Positions 18,990 to 27,989 of a stretch of DNA of 57,069 bases are shown here, in pieces (the stretch's first letter is position 1; every line of letters starts with the position of its first letter). The stretch is taken from NCBI GenBank assembly GCA_964448105.1, contig CAYUVK010000019.1, forward strand, positions 1-57,069, in the 5' to 3' direction. Made by a program: the position numbers and the translations under genes. The notes under the pieces are model-generated. The model was given only the letters and a program-made list of their open reading frames with translations. It did not search any database and had not been told where the DNA came from. Source of the DNA: CAVQBP01 sp964448105. GTDB lineage: Bacteria; Bacteroidota; Ignavibacteria; Ignavibacteriales; Ignavibacteriaceae.

Positions 18990-19084
18990 TGCCCTGTGGT
19001 AGAAAAAGAAAACGTCATAAAATGTCCACGCACAAAAGAAAGAAAAGATTAAGAAAGAATAGGCATAAAAAGAAATTAAGATAA
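18989..19084 (+). CDS. 31-residue basic AURKAIP1/COX24-type (mS38-like) peptide
   Basis: A 31-codon gene beginning 'MPCGRKRKRHKMSTHKRKKR', almost all Arg, Lys and His. This is the pattern of the short bacterial AURKAIP1/COX24 domain proteins, relatives of mitochondrial ribosomal protein mS38, found in many Bacteroidota. It should bind rRNA in the small subunit near the decoding region; that role is taken from the family. The ATG overlaps the preceding stop (TAATG) and the site GGAGG lies 4 bases before it, supporting translation. Too short for standard gene callers. Confidence 0.85.
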   Translation: MPCGRKRKRHKMSTHKRKKRLRKNRHKKKLR

Positions 19085-19246
19085 AGTATAAGTTTAAGTT
19101 CAAGATCAAGTTCATGAGCAATCCGGTCAAGTGGAAACATGATAAAGATTGGTTCAAGCTTTCCATTGAACTAAACCTGCCCTAAATGAAATAGGTGGAA
19201 TAATTATCAATTCTTTTATTGCTTATTTATTAATCTTAATTAAAAA

Positions 19247-19319
19247 GCCAACTTAGCTCAGCTGGTAGAGCAACTCATTCGTAATGAGTAGGTCGCCGGT
19301 TCGATTCCGGCAGTTGGCT
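19247..19319 (+). tRNA. tRNA-Thr (anticodon CGU)
   Basis: A 73-nt cloverleaf. The acceptor arm GCCAACT pairs with AGTTGGC (19312-19318), the D arm carries AGCTCAGCTGGTAGAGC, and the anticodon stem ACTCA/TGAGT holds loop TTCGTAA with anticodon CGT. The T arm is CCGGTTCGATTCCGG. The discriminator base is T and the CCA is not encoded. The anticodon reads ACG (Thr). Confidence 0.97.
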
Positions 19320-19569
19320 CTGAGGTTTAAAAATCTTGGGTTTTTTACACTTTGTAATTATTACCAGCATATTAGTTTTTCAGTATAAAAATTACCTGCC
19401 TTAAAAACTCATCTAATAAAAACATTTTTTTTCTAAAATCTTTATTTGGTACTATTATTGTGACCTTTTTTTGTTGAAATTTTACATAATATGCTAAAAA
19501 GTTGAAATTGGATGCTTGGGAAATAATTAAATTAATCTCCATTTTAAATTAAGTAAATACGGAAAACCT

Positions 19570-19686
19570 ATGTTATACCTAATACTTATTTATTCCGGAC
19601 TATCAATTATTTCATTTTTTATTCTACTTTATTTTTTGGTTTCAGAACCAAAGCATTCATGGAACAGAAAAATATCAGGAAAATAA
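19570..19686 (+). CDS. Possible 38-residue single-span membrane peptide
   Basis: A short frame opening 'MLYLILIYSGLSIISFFILL' forms one clear transmembrane helix followed by a polar tail ending 'SWNRKISGK'. Upstream bases are AT-rich with only a weak purine stretch as ribosome site. It ends 16 bases before the next small gene on the same strand, so the two may be paired. It could be chance in AT-rich DNA, and no family is recognised. Confidence 0.35.
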   Translation: MLYLILIYSGLSIISFFILLYFLVSEPKHSWNRKISGK

Positions 19687-19702
19687 CTAAATAATTTATG
19701 TG

Positions 19703-20047
19703 ATGAATAAAAAAATATCAATTGGGATTATTATTATTTTAATTAGTTTGATTTATGGATATCTCTTTTTTGAAAGATTTCTTACTGAAAAAGAAATAAC
19801 TATAACAGTTACTAATTCTGAAAAATTTGGAGATGAGTCTAGCAGCTATCTAATTTTTACACCGGATGAAGTTTTTGAAGACGAAAATAATTATTACCAC
19901 GACAAACATAATGCTACCGAAGTTTACAATAAATTACAAAAGGGAAGAACTTATACTGTAAAGGTCGTTAGTTTCTATTGGCCATTTCTCCCGCATTTTC
20001 GGAACATCATAGAAGTTGTTAATGAAGAATTTCCTACAGGGCAATAG
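19703..20047 (+). CDS. Small membrane-anchored protein of unknown function
   Basis: 114 residues from the ATG at 19703 (a GTG one codon earlier is also possible). Residues about 5-23 form a hydrophobic anchor ('IGIIIILISLIYGYLFF'). The remainder is a polar, probably extracytoplasmic domain with Asp/Glu-rich loops and a closing 'YTVKVVSFYWPFLPHFRNI'. No family was recognised. The length, regular codon use and single anchor suggest a real gene. It lies between the tRNA and the division cluster and is separated from mraZ by a 253-base regulatory region. Confidence 0.55.
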   Translation: MNKKISIGIIIILISLIYGYLFFERFLTEKEITITVTNSEKFGDESSSYLIFTPDEVFEDENNYYHDKHNATEVYNKLQKGRTYTVKVVSFYWPFLPHFRNIIEVVNEEFPTGQ

Positions 20048-20217
20048 AGTAAGACCTATTAACTTTTTCTAAAAACAATATCATATCGCACGTTATCCAT
20101 ACCACAATTATAACCTTCCAATTCTATAAAAAATATTAATTCAACAGATAATAAAAGCTTTTTAAAGTACTGGAAAACTCTTAAAGAAAAAAAAGTGGTA
20201 AAAAAGCAAAAAACTTC

Positions 20218-20247
20218 TTGACATTACCATAAATTTTAACGTATTTT
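20218..20247 (+). promoter_or_regulatory. Candidate sigma-70-like promoter of the division/cell-wall operon
   Basis: A perfect -35 hexamer TTGACA (20218-20223) and TATTTT (20242-20247) with an 18-base spacer, about 55 bases before the mraZ ATG. The MraZ-type boxes begin right after the -10 hexamer, which is where an autorepressor would block initiation. The spacing and placement make this the likely main dcw promoter. Confidence 0.55.
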
Positions 20248-20273
20248 TGGGGAGTTATGGGGAATTGTGGTGG
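20248..20273 (+). promoter_or_regulatory. Probable MraZ operator: three TGGGGA-like boxes at 10-bp spacing
   Basis: TGGGGA at 20248, TGGGGA at 20258 and TGGTGG at 20268 are exact 10-bp-phased direct repeats. E. coli MraZ binds three GTGGG repeats separated by 5 bases near its own promoter, which is the same one-turn phasing. The boxes overlap the expected start of transcription and precede mraZ by 27 bases. Confidence 0.7.
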
Positions 20274-20300
20274 AAATAACCAAATATTAGAGTTGGACAA

Positions 20301-20738
20301 ATGTTTAGAGGTCAATTTTCATACTCAATAGATTCTAAGGGACGAATTAGTATTCCTGCAAAATTGAGGAAACAAATTACTCCCGAAGCTAATGATACTT
20401 TCATTATGACGCAAGGTACAGCTATGTGTATAGATTTGTACCCGCTCGACCAATGGCAATTAATTGAAGAAAGACTTCTCAAGTTAAATCCTTTCGATCC
20501 GGAAGATGCCAAATTCATAAGGATGATTTCACAATATGCATCTGAAGATAATTTGGATTCGCAGTCAAGGATTTTAATTCCTCAAATATTAATTGAATAC
20601 GCAAAAATCGAAAAAGAAGTATTAATACTTGGAGCGCTTAAAAAAATTGAAGTGTGGAATCCGAAAATTTATAAAGAGTACCTTGAACAAACGAATGAAA
20701 CTTATGAACAAATTGCTGCAAAAGTAATGGCCGTATAA
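20301..20738 (+). CDS. mraZ: MraZ transcriptional regulator
   Basis: 145 residues, normal length. Two AbrB-like half-domains each carry the DxxxR signature: 'SIDSKGRISIPAKLR' near the start and 'NLDSQSRILIPQILI' about residue 80. MraZ forms ring oligomers that bind repeated boxes upstream of its own gene and repress the dcw cluster. The three phased boxes upstream fit that role. Its stop overlaps the start of rsmH (TAATG), so it is the first gene of the operon. Only a weak ribosome site (TTGGA) precedes the ATG. Confidence 0.96.
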   Translation: MFRGQFSYSIDSKGRISIPAKLRKQITPEANDTFIMTQGTAMCIDLYPLDQWQLIEERLLKLNPFDPEDAKFIRMISQYASEDNLDSQSRILIPQILIEYAKIEKEVLILGALKKIEVWNPKIYKEYLEQTNETYEQIAAKVMAV

Positions 20739-21661
20739 TGGAGAAGCTTCATAAACCGGTATTATTTGAAGAAAGTTTGAATTATGTAGTAACGGATAAG
20801 TCGGGAATTTATTTTGATGCAACGTTAGGATATGGAGGACATTCCGAAGGTATTCTTAAGAGAATTAATAAAAACGGAACTGTAATATCGACTGATGTAG
20901 ACAAAGATGCATTCAATTTTTCAAAAGAAAAATTTAAAAATGAAAACAGGATTAAGCTGTACAATTTTAATTTTACGCAAATTGATATTATAACAAAAAT
21001 AGAATCAATAAATTTTTTTGATGGGATATTGGCTGATCTTGGAGTTTCATCTTTTCAACTTGATAATGTTGAAAAAGGTTTTACATATAGACAAGAAGCA
21101 AGGCTGGATTTAAGGATGGACAGGAATAAAGTAGTGAATGCGTCTGATGTTGTTAATTCTTTCTCTGAAGAAGATCTTGCAGATATCTTATTCAAATTTG
21201 GAGAAGAAAAAAATTCGAGAAAAATTGCGAAGGAAATTTGTAACCAAAGGCGAAATAATAAAATAGAAACTACTTCGGAATTAAGCAGCATTATTAAGCA
21301 GGTAACACCCCAAAGATATTATGTGAAAACTCTTTCAAGGGTTTTTCAAGCTTTGCGAATATTTGTTAATGATGAGTTGAATGCCCTGGAAATTTTTTTA
21401 AAGAAAAGTATTGAGCTTCTTAAGAAGAACGGAGTCTTAGTAATTATTTCTTATCACTCGCTTGAAGATAGAATTGTAAAAGAATTTTTTAAATACGAAG
21501 CGCTGGATTGTATTTGTCCTAAAGATTATCCGGTATGTAAATGTGATAAAGAAAGCAGGCTTAAAATTCTTACAAAAAAACCTGTCGTACCTTCTTTAAA
21601 AGAAATAGAACAGAATATTAGGGCGCGAAGCGCAAAGTTAAGAGCAGCAGAAAGAATATGA
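20738..21661 (+). CDS. rsmH: 16S rRNA (cytosine1402-N4)-methyltransferase RsmH
   Basis: 307 residues. The SAM-binding segment 'FDATLGYGGHSEGIL' is near residue 28. 'GILADLGVSSFQLDNVEKGF' (about 93-112) and 'RVFQALRIFVNDEL' are strong RsmH/MraW signatures, and 'LVIISYHSLEDRIVKEFF' with the following Cys pairs completes the pattern. It methylates N4 of C1402 in 16S rRNA in the decoding centre. Translation is probably coupled to mraZ upstream (1-base overlap) and to the ftsL-like gene downstream (ATGA overlap). Confidence 0.96.
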   Translation: MEKLHKPVLFEESLNYVVTDKSGIYFDATLGYGGHSEGILKRINKNGTVISTDVDKDAFNFSKEKFKNENRIKLYNFNFTQIDIITKIESINFFDGILADLGVSSFQLDNVEKGFTYRQEARLDLRMDRNKVVNASDVVNSFSEEDLADILFKFGEEKNSRKIAKEICNQRRNNKIETTSELSSIIKQVTPQRYYVKTLSRVFQALRIFVNDELNALEIFLKKSIELLKKNGVLVIISYHSLEDRIVKEFFKYEALDCICPKDYPVCKCDKESRLKILTKKPVVPSLKEIEQNIRARSAKLRAAERI

Positions 21662-21987
21662 AAAAGAGTGCAAAACCGTTAATATTATTAACACTTTTCT
21701 ATATGGTTACTATAACTCTTTTTATTCTTGGATATGTAGGTATAAAGTTAAAATGTGAAGAGTTGACAAAACAGAAATTCTTAACCGAACAGGAACTTGA
21801 AAATACCAAAAACTGGCAGTTGAATTTATCTGCGCAGAATCAAGCTTTAACGTCCGAAGACAGGATTGTTCCTTTGGCAGAGAATGAACTTGGTATGATA
21901 AAGCCTGCTGAAATACCTGTTGAACTGACAGTAGATAAAGATAAAATCGAAAATATTTCAAAAATTATTAAGGATAAATATGAATAA
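21658..21987 (+). CDS. ftsL: FtsL-like division protein
   Basis: 109 residues: a short cytoplasmic tail, one membrane span (about 9-29), then a coiled-coil-prone periplasmic helix ('KCEELTKQKFLTEQELENTK') and an ending typical of FtsL/DivIC proteins ('EDRIVPLAENELGMIKPAE'). Sequence conservation in this family is low, so the call depends on size, topology and its place between rsmH and ftsI, which is where ftsL is normally found. FtsL would join FtsQ and FtsB in activating FtsW/FtsI at the septum. It overlaps ftsI by 8 bases. Confidence 0.82.
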   Translation: MKKSAKPLILLTLFYMVTITLFILGYVGIKLKCEELTKQKFLTEQELENTKNWQLNLSAQNQALTSEDRIVPLAENELGMIKPAEIPVELTVDKDKIENISKIIKDKYE

Positions 21988-23977
21988 TTCAAGAGCCTTA
22001 ATAGTAATCGTTTTTATTTTTCTCTTCTTTACGGCTTTAGTAATTAAGCTGTTTGATATTCAAATTGTAAAAAGCGAAGAGTTAAAATATTATGCTAAAA
22101 AACAGCAGACTAAAGTGGAAAAAATTAAAGCCGATAGAGGATTAATCTATGACAGGAATAATACGCTGCTGGTTTATAATAGGAATGATGTCTCTTTTTA
22201 TCTTGATTTAAGGATGGCTTCCGCAAGTGGTAAAATTAAAATTGCCCGGAAATTTGCTTCAGTATTTGGAAAAGGCGAAAAATATTATTTGAACCTGATG
22301 AAAGGTTCCAAAAAAACAATTTGTGTCGAAAAGAAAGCACCGAGTGAGGAAGCTTTGCTGTTAAAAAACTTTAAAGTTACCGGGTTATTTTACAATGAAG
22401 ATCCTACCCGTATCTATCAGTATGGCAAGCTTGCTTCACACGTTTTGGGTTATGTTAGCAGCGAATTCAAAGGTGTTAACGGTATTGAAAAATCGTTTGA
22501 TGATATATTGCAGGGTAATGAAGGAGAAATGCTAGTTGAAAGAAATGCGATTGGAGATATGATAACTGTTGCAGAAGAGGAAACGAAACCTGCTGTTCCT
22601 GGCAAAAATATCTATTTAACAATTAATAAAACTTATCAAACACTTTTGGAAGAAGAATTAAAAAATGGCCTTGATACTTATGGTGGTTTGTCTGCTACGG
22701 GAATTATAATGAATCCTAATGATGGAGAAATTTTAGCCCTTGCAAATATTAATGATTTTAATCCTGAAACATATTGGGAGTTCAGTGATGCCGATAGAAA
22801 AGACAATGCTATTACAGATTCTTATGAACCAGGTTCAACATTTAAGTCGATTACTATGGCTGCTTTATTAGAACAGCATTTATGTAAATTAAATGAAACA
22901 GTCAATGTTGAAAATGGAAGTTATAGATATAAAAGAGTTTTAATAAGCGATACTCATAAACATCAATATCTTACTGTGCTCGGTGTTATGGAGCAATCGA
23001 GTAATGTCGGGATGTCTAAATTGGTTAGAAGGATGGATAATGATGTTTTTTATAAATATGCAAGAGCTTTTGGTTTTGGTAATTATACCGGAATTAATTT
23101 ACCTGGCGAAGTGGATGGTTTTCTTAAAAAACCAAACAAATGGTCTGATTTAACAAAACCTTTTATGTCTTTCGGATATGAATTGAGGGTTACACCCATT
23201 CAATTAATTTCGGCATATTGTGCATTAATTAATGGCGGAATTTTGTATAAACCTTTAATAGTAGAAAAAGAAACCGACGGAAATGGAGTTGTAGTTTTTC
23301 AAAATTCCCCTAAAGAAATCAGAAGGGTAATCAGCGAAGAAACTTCCCGGAGGATGAGAGAAATTCTGTTAAATGTGGTTGAAAATGGTACTGGGGAAAA
23401 AGCTAAAATTGAGAATCTGAAAATCGGCGGAAAAACCGGCACCGCACAAAGATTAGAAGATGGTAAATATTCAAAATCGGATTACAATTCCTCTTTTATA
23501 GGATTTTTTCCATATGATAATCCCAAAGTGATTTGTCTAATTTTAATTAATGCTCCTAAAATCGGTAGATATGGTGGAAGTGTGGCGGCACCGATTTTTA
23601 AGAATACTGTTGTAAGAATGATAAAAGCAGACCCGGGATTACTTTCCGCTCCTTCTGAAAACCCGGATATACGGCTTACTTCTATTGATAAAGGAAACAA
23701 TAATAATTTTCCTATAATAGTTCCGGCAAAAGGTACAGCAAGTATTCAACAGGCGGATATTAAAGAAGTTGAGAGGACTAATATCATGCCGGATTTATCA
23801 AACTATTCAATAAGGGATGCAATTTATTTGTTAACAAAACTAGGAATTAGATATACAATAAAAGGAACAGGAACAATAGCGTCGCAAAGTATAAGCCCCG
23901 GCGAAAAAATTTATAAAGGCGTTATGTGTGTTTTAAATTGTAAGGAAGTATCAATCAACGGCACCGTGGTTTATTAA
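21980..23977 (+). CDS. ftsI: Septal peptidoglycan transpeptidase FtsI (PBP3-type) with PASTA domain
   Basis: 665 residues. One N-terminal membrane span (about 7-25) is followed by the pedestal domain (40-230, starting 'RGLIYDRN') and a transpeptidase domain with all three penicillin-binding motifs: SxxK S286-T-F-K289, SxN S340-S-N342 and KTG 485-487. A single C-terminal PASTA domain (about 605-655) is present, as in Gram-positive PBP2x; in Gram-negatives this is seen in some Bacteroidota. It cross-links septal murein with FtsW, encoded downstream in the same operon. The stop is directly followed by the murE start. Confidence 0.95.
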   Translation: MNNSRALIVIVFIFLFFTALVIKLFDIQIVKSEELKYYAKKQQTKVEKIKADRGLIYDRNNTLLVYNRNDVSFYLDLRMASASGKIKIARKFASVFGKGEKYYLNLMKGSKKTICVEKKAPSEEALLLKNFKVTGLFYNEDPTRIYQYGKLASHVLGYVSSEFKGVNGIEKSFDDILQGNEGEMLVERNAIGDMITVAEEETKPAVPGKNIYLTINKTYQTLLEEELKNGLDTYGGLSATGIIMNPNDGEILALANINDFNPETYWEFSDADRKDNAITDSYEPGSTFKSITMAALLEQHLCKLNETVNVENGSYRYKRVLISDTHKHQYLTVLGVMEQSSNVGMSKLVRRMDNDVFYKYARAFGFGNYTGINLPGEVDGFLKKPNKWSDLTKPFMSFGYELRVTPIQLISAYCALINGGILYKPLIVEKETDGNGVVVFQNSPKEIRRVISEETSRRMREILLNVVENGTGEKAKIENLKIGGKTGTAQRLEDGKYSKSDYNSSFIGFFPYDNPKVICLILINAPKIGRYGGSVAAPIFKNTVVRMIKADPGLLSAPSENPDIRLTSIDKGNNNNFPIIVPAKGTASIQQADIKEVERTNIMPDLSNYSIRDAIYLLTKLGIRYTIKGTGTIASQSISPGEKIYKGVMCVLNCKEVSINGTVVY

Positions 23978-25477
23978 ATGGAATTAACAAAACTAATTAG
24001 CAGTGTAAAAGTAATACAGGTTGTTGGTGAAGTCCAGCGAAAGGATATAACGGGAATATTTTATGATTCTAGGAGTGTTATTAAAGATTCAATTTTTGTT
24101 GCGATAAGAGGGTATAAAACAGATGGGCACAATTTCATTCTAGATGCTATTAATAAAGGAGCTGTAGCGGTTATTTTAGAAAATAACGAAAGTGTTCCCG
24201 ATGAAATATTTATCCATGACGGTATAACTAAAATACTAGTTAAGGACAGCAGGATTGCTCTCGCACAAATATCGAATATTTACTTTAATCAGCCGTCAAA
24301 AAAAATAAAATTAATTGGAATAACCGGGACTAACGGTAAAACTACAACTTCTTATTTTATAAAAAATATTCTTGAAACAGATGGAAACAAAGTAGGACTG
24401 ATCGGAACTATAGCTAATTATATTGGAGAAAAAGAGATTAAAACCAGGCTAACAACCCCGGAATCAGTTGAGTTAAATGAGCTGCTCCTTGAAATGTATA
24501 ATGAAGGCTGCAGCTACGCAGTAATGGAAGTTTCCTCTCATTCATTAGTTTTAAATAGGATTTATGATTTAAATTTTACATCTGCAGTTTTTACAAATAT
24601 TACTTCAGATCATTTGGATTTTCACGGTACTTTTGAGAATTATCTTTCAGCAAAAAAAATACTTTTTGACTCTTTAACCACATCTGCATTCGGTGTATAC
24701 AATTCCGATGATAAAAACAGTCTAACTCTAATCTCAAACACCCAAGCACACCCAAATTCTTATGGAACAGCATCGAATGCAGATTTTATTTTGAAAGATA
24801 TTAGATATGATTTGAATGGAACTTCATTTACTATTGAGCATAAAAAGAATTCATATTCTGTTTCAACTTCTTTAATAGGAGATTTTAATGCATACAATGC
24901 CTGCGCTGCTTTTGCAACAGCCGTGTTATTGGGAGTAAAAGCAAATGTATGTGTTGAGGGAATTAAATCAACTAAACATGTTCCGGGCAGGTTTGAAGTT
25001 GTCGGCAGCGGAAGAAAAAAAGCTATTATTGATTATTCACATACTGCCGATAGTCTCGAAAAAGCTCTTACGGCTTTAAATAAGATTGTAGATAATAAAA
25101 ATTCGATTTATACTGTTTTCGGATGCGGTGGCAATAGGGATAAAACAAAAAGACCGGTGATGGGGAAAATCGCTTGTGATTTAAGCAGTTATGTAATCGT
25201 TACTTCTGATAATCCCCGGTTTGAAGAGCCTATGGAAATTATTAATGAAATAAAAAATGGTATTTCAAAAACAAATTATGAAGTAATTGAAAATAGGGAA
25301 GAAGCGATAAAAAAAGCTGTAGAAAAATCAGAAGACAACGCTGTTATTTTGATTGCCGGTAAAGGTCATGAAAATTACCAGGAAATAAAAGGTGTTAGGA
25401 ATCATTTCTCCGACAAGGAAATTGCCGAAAAATATCTTTCTGCATTAACTGGTCGGTTGGCAGCAGGTACGGATTGA
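23978..25477 (+). CDS. murE: UDP-MurNAc-tripeptide synthetase MurE (meso-DAP type)
   Basis: 499 residues. ATP-binding loop 'GITGTNGKTTT' (114-124, K121), Mur-ligase acid/His motif 'EVSSHSL' (184-190), and the amino-acid-selecting motif D411-N-P-R414. DNPR is characteristic of MurE enzymes that add meso-diaminopimelate, so the murein is predicted to be DAP-type. It acts in the cytosol after MurD. It starts with ATG immediately after the ftsI stop, with no intergenic bases. Confidence 0.95.
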   Translation: MELTKLISSVKVIQVVGEVQRKDITGIFYDSRSVIKDSIFVAIRGYKTDGHNFILDAINKGAVAVILENNESVPDEIFIHDGITKILVKDSRIALAQISNIYFNQPSKKIKLIGITGTNGKTTTSYFIKNILETDGNKVGLIGTIANYIGEKEIKTRLTTPESVELNELLLEMYNEGCSYAVMEVSSHSLVLNRIYDLNFTSAVFTNITSDHLDFHGTFENYLSAKKILFDSLTTSAFGVYNSDDKNSLTLISNTQAHPNSYGTASNADFILKDIRYDLNGTSFTIEHKKNSYSVSTSLIGDFNAYNACAAFATAVLLGVKANVCVEGIKSTKHVPGRFEVVGSGRKKAIIDYSHTADSLEKALTALNKIVDNKNSIYTVFGCGGNRDKTKRPVMGKIACDLSSYVIVTSDNPRFEEPMEIINEIKNGISKTNYEVIENREEAIKKAVEKSEDNAVILIAGKGHENYQEIKGVRNHFSDKEIAEKYLSALTGRLAAGTD

Positions 25478-25481
25478 TTTA

Positions 25482-26876
25482 ATGAATAAAATAAAATTAA
25501 CCATTGAAGATATTTTTAATGTTCCAACGGCAGAAATTTTTAATCCGGATAATTTTAAACCTGTTTTTTCGGTTTTAATAGATTCAAGAAATATTGTGAA
25601 AAATTCTTTATTTATTGCTTTAAGAGGTAACAGATTTGACGGGCATGATTTTGTAAGAAATGCAATTAAAAATGGTTCCACTGCTGTTGTAATAGATAAA
25701 AAAAAATACAAAAATTTTAATGATATAAATATCCCTGTTGTTACAGTGAAAGATACAACAAAAGCTTTAGGTGATATTTCTAAAATTTGGAGAAATAAAT
25801 TACATACGAAAATTATAGCAATTACAGGAAGTAACGGTAAAACTTCAATTAAAGAAATGATTGCTTTATTGTTAAATGAAAAATATTCCGTGAATAAAAC
25901 CATAGGAAATAATAATAATCATATAGGAGTTCCGTTAACTATTCTCAGTACAAATGAAAAACATGATATACTAGTTCTTGAACTCGGTACTAATCACTTT
26001 GGTGAAATAAAATATACATCTGATGTTGCAAAACCTGGTTATGCTTTAATTACAAATATCGGTGATTCGCATTTGGAATTTTTTAAAGATCGAAAAGGCG
26101 TTTACAAAGAAAAAGAAGCTTTGTTTAGAATAACTGCCGAACGGAATGGTTTTTTATTTATTAATCATGATGATAGTTTACTTAAAAATGCCTTTAAGAA
26201 TTATAAAAATAAAATTAATTATGGCTTTAAACTGCAAAACGGAAATGTTGATGTTCAAGGAAAATTAACCGGCTTTACAGATAAAGGCAGACCAATAATA
26301 GAAATAAACTATAAGAATAAAAAAATAAAACAATCATTGCCCATTTATGGAGAACATAACGCTTTAAACTATTTAGCTGCGGTATCAGTTGGATTGAAAT
26401 TAGGATTAACAAAAAAAGAAATTGAAGCTGGAACAAAAAAATTAAGAGCAGTAGATAAAAGATTAAATGTTAAAAATTTTAAGGATTTTATTTTGATAGA
26501 TGATACATATAATGCAAATCCCGAATCTATGAAATATGCACTTGAACTTTTACTAAAGTTCAAAACTTATAAAAGAAAAATTGCTGTTCTCGGAGATATG
26601 TTTGAATTAGGCAAAGAACAAATTAATCTTCATAAAAAGCTGGCATCATATATTTATAAAAATAAAATTACCGAACTTTATACGATTGGTAAAAAAATGA
26701 AATATTTATCCGGTTCAATAGATGGCTCTAAAATTGTCAAAAAACATTTTAGAACAAGAGAGAGTTTGAAATCTTTTTTAGGCAACATGGAACATTCAGA
26801 GTCGGCTATTCTTGTGAAAGGTTCTAGAGGAATGAACATGGAAGAGTTTATAATAGTATTGGAGCAAAATTTATAA
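25482..26876 (+). CDS. murF: UDP-MurNAc-tripeptide:D-Ala-D-Ala ligase MurF
   Basis: 464 residues with the Mur-ligase layout. The N-terminal domain ('LIDSRNIVKNSLFIALRG') closely resembles that of MurE upstream; the ATP loop is 'AITGSNGKTS' (113-122, K120), and 'IDDTYNANPESM' is a MurF marker in the C-terminal domain. It adds D-Ala-D-Ala to complete the UDP-MurNAc pentapeptide in the cytosol. The D-Ala-D-Ala ligase (ddl) gene is not in this cluster. Only 4 bases separate it from murE and 3 from mraY. Confidence 0.95.
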   Translation: MNKIKLTIEDIFNVPTAEIFNPDNFKPVFSVLIDSRNIVKNSLFIALRGNRFDGHDFVRNAIKNGSTAVVIDKKKYKNFNDINIPVVTVKDTTKALGDISKIWRNKLHTKIIAITGSNGKTSIKEMIALLLNEKYSVNKTIGNNNNHIGVPLTILSTNEKHDILVLELGTNHFGEIKYTSDVAKPGYALITNIGDSHLEFFKDRKGVYKEKEALFRITAERNGFLFINHDDSLLKNAFKNYKNKINYGFKLQNGNVDVQGKLTGFTDKGRPIIEINYKNKKIKQSLPIYGEHNALNYLAAVSVGLKLGLTKKEIEAGTKKLRAVDKRLNVKNFKDFILIDDTYNANPESMKYALELLLKFKTYKRKIAVLGDMFELGKEQINLHKKLASYIYKNKITELYTIGKKMKYLSGSIDGSKIVKKHFRTRESLKSFLGNMEHSESAILVKGSRGMNMEEFIIVLEQNL

Positions 26877-26879
26877 TAA

Positions 26880-27989
26880 ATGCTTTACTATCTTTTTGAA
26901 TATATAAATAAAACTTTTAATCCTCCGGGATTTAATATTTTTAGATTTTTGACTTTCAGATCTGCTCTTGCAGCAATTTTCGGATTATTTTTTTCAATTT
27001 ATTTTGGTCCCAAAATAATTTCTATCTTAAAGAAAAAACAAATTGGTGAAGCAAAAAAAGCTGACGGACCAAAATCACACTGGTCTAAGGCTGGAACACC
27101 AACGATGGGTGGTATAATTATTATTCTATCTGTTGTTATTCCTGTTTTATTATGGGCAGATATAAAGAGTCTTTACATTATTTTAATTTTAGCCGGTACT
27201 ATATGGTTAAGCGGAGTTGGCTTTTTGGATGATTACCTGAAAGTTGTAAAAAAATATCCAAACGGTTTAATAGCACGGTATAAACTTTTGGGACAGGTTG
27301 TAATTGGTCTGGTTGTGGGAGCTGTAATTTATTTTTCTCCGCAGTTTCAAGCAATAAATTCTGTTACAACAGTTCCTTTTTTAAAAAATGTAAATTTTGA
27401 TTTTTCATATTTCTATATACCTGTTGTCGTTTTTATAATTACAGCTACTTCGAATGCAGTTAATTTAACGGACGGACTAGATGGTTTGGCAATTGGAGTA
27501 ATGATAATCGTATTGATTGCACTTGCCATAATTAGTTATGTAAGCGGCAATGCAATATTCTCCGATTATCTAAATATAATTTATTTGCCCGGCTCTGGTG
27601 AATTGACAGTTTATGTTGCAGCACTTGTCGGTGCTTCGCTAGGATTTTTATGGTTTAATTCTTATCCTGCACAGGTATTTATGGGCGACACAGGTTCACT
27701 TGCTCTTGGCGGTGCATTTGGAATAATTTCGGTATTAATAAAAAAAGAATTATTGATTCCGATTCTTGGCGGCGTTTTTTTTATGGAAACAATTTCGGTT
27801 ATAATTCAGAGAGTGTATTTCAAATATACAAAAAGAAAATACGGACAAGGACGCAGAGTATTTAAGATGGCCCCTATGCATCATCATTTCGAAATGGTCG
27901 GCTGGCCAGAGCCGAAAATTGTTATCAGGTTTTATATAATTGCAATAATATTAGCTATAGTTAGCCTAACATCATTTAAAATACGTTAA
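26880..27989 (+). CDS. mraY: Phospho-MurNAc-pentapeptide transferase MraY
   Basis: 369 residues with about ten membrane spans. Family marks: 'KAGTPTMGG' (70-78), the Asp pair D117-D118 ('GFLDDYLKV'), 'NLTDGLDGLA' and the His-rich 'MAPMHHHFE' near the C-terminus. It transfers phospho-MurNAc-pentapeptide to undecaprenyl phosphate to make lipid I on the inner face of the membrane. Overlaps murD by one base (TAATG). Confidence 0.97.
   Translation: MLYYLFEYINKTFNPPGFNIFRFLTFRSALAAIFGLFFSIYFGPKIISILKKKQIGEAKKADGPKSHWSKAGTPTMGGIIIILSVVIPVLLWADIKSLYIILILAGTIWLSGVGFLDDYLKVVKKYPNGLIARYKLLGQVVIGLVVGAVIYFSPQFQAINSVTTVPFLKNVNFDFSYFYIPVVVFIITATSNAVNLTDGLDGLAIGVMIIVLIALAIISYVSGNAIFSDYLNIIYLPGSGELTVYVAALVGASLGFLWFNSYPAQVFMGDTGSLALGGAFGIISVLIKKELLIPILGGVFFMETISVIIQRVYFKYTKRKYGQGRRVFKMAPMHHHFEMVGWPEPKIVIRFYIIAIILAIVSLTSFKIR

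Noticed and set aside
25445..25903. 152-codon minus-strand frames opposite murE/murF and murG
   Set aside because: They mirror conserved Mur enzymes; low-complexity hydrophobic shadow frames.
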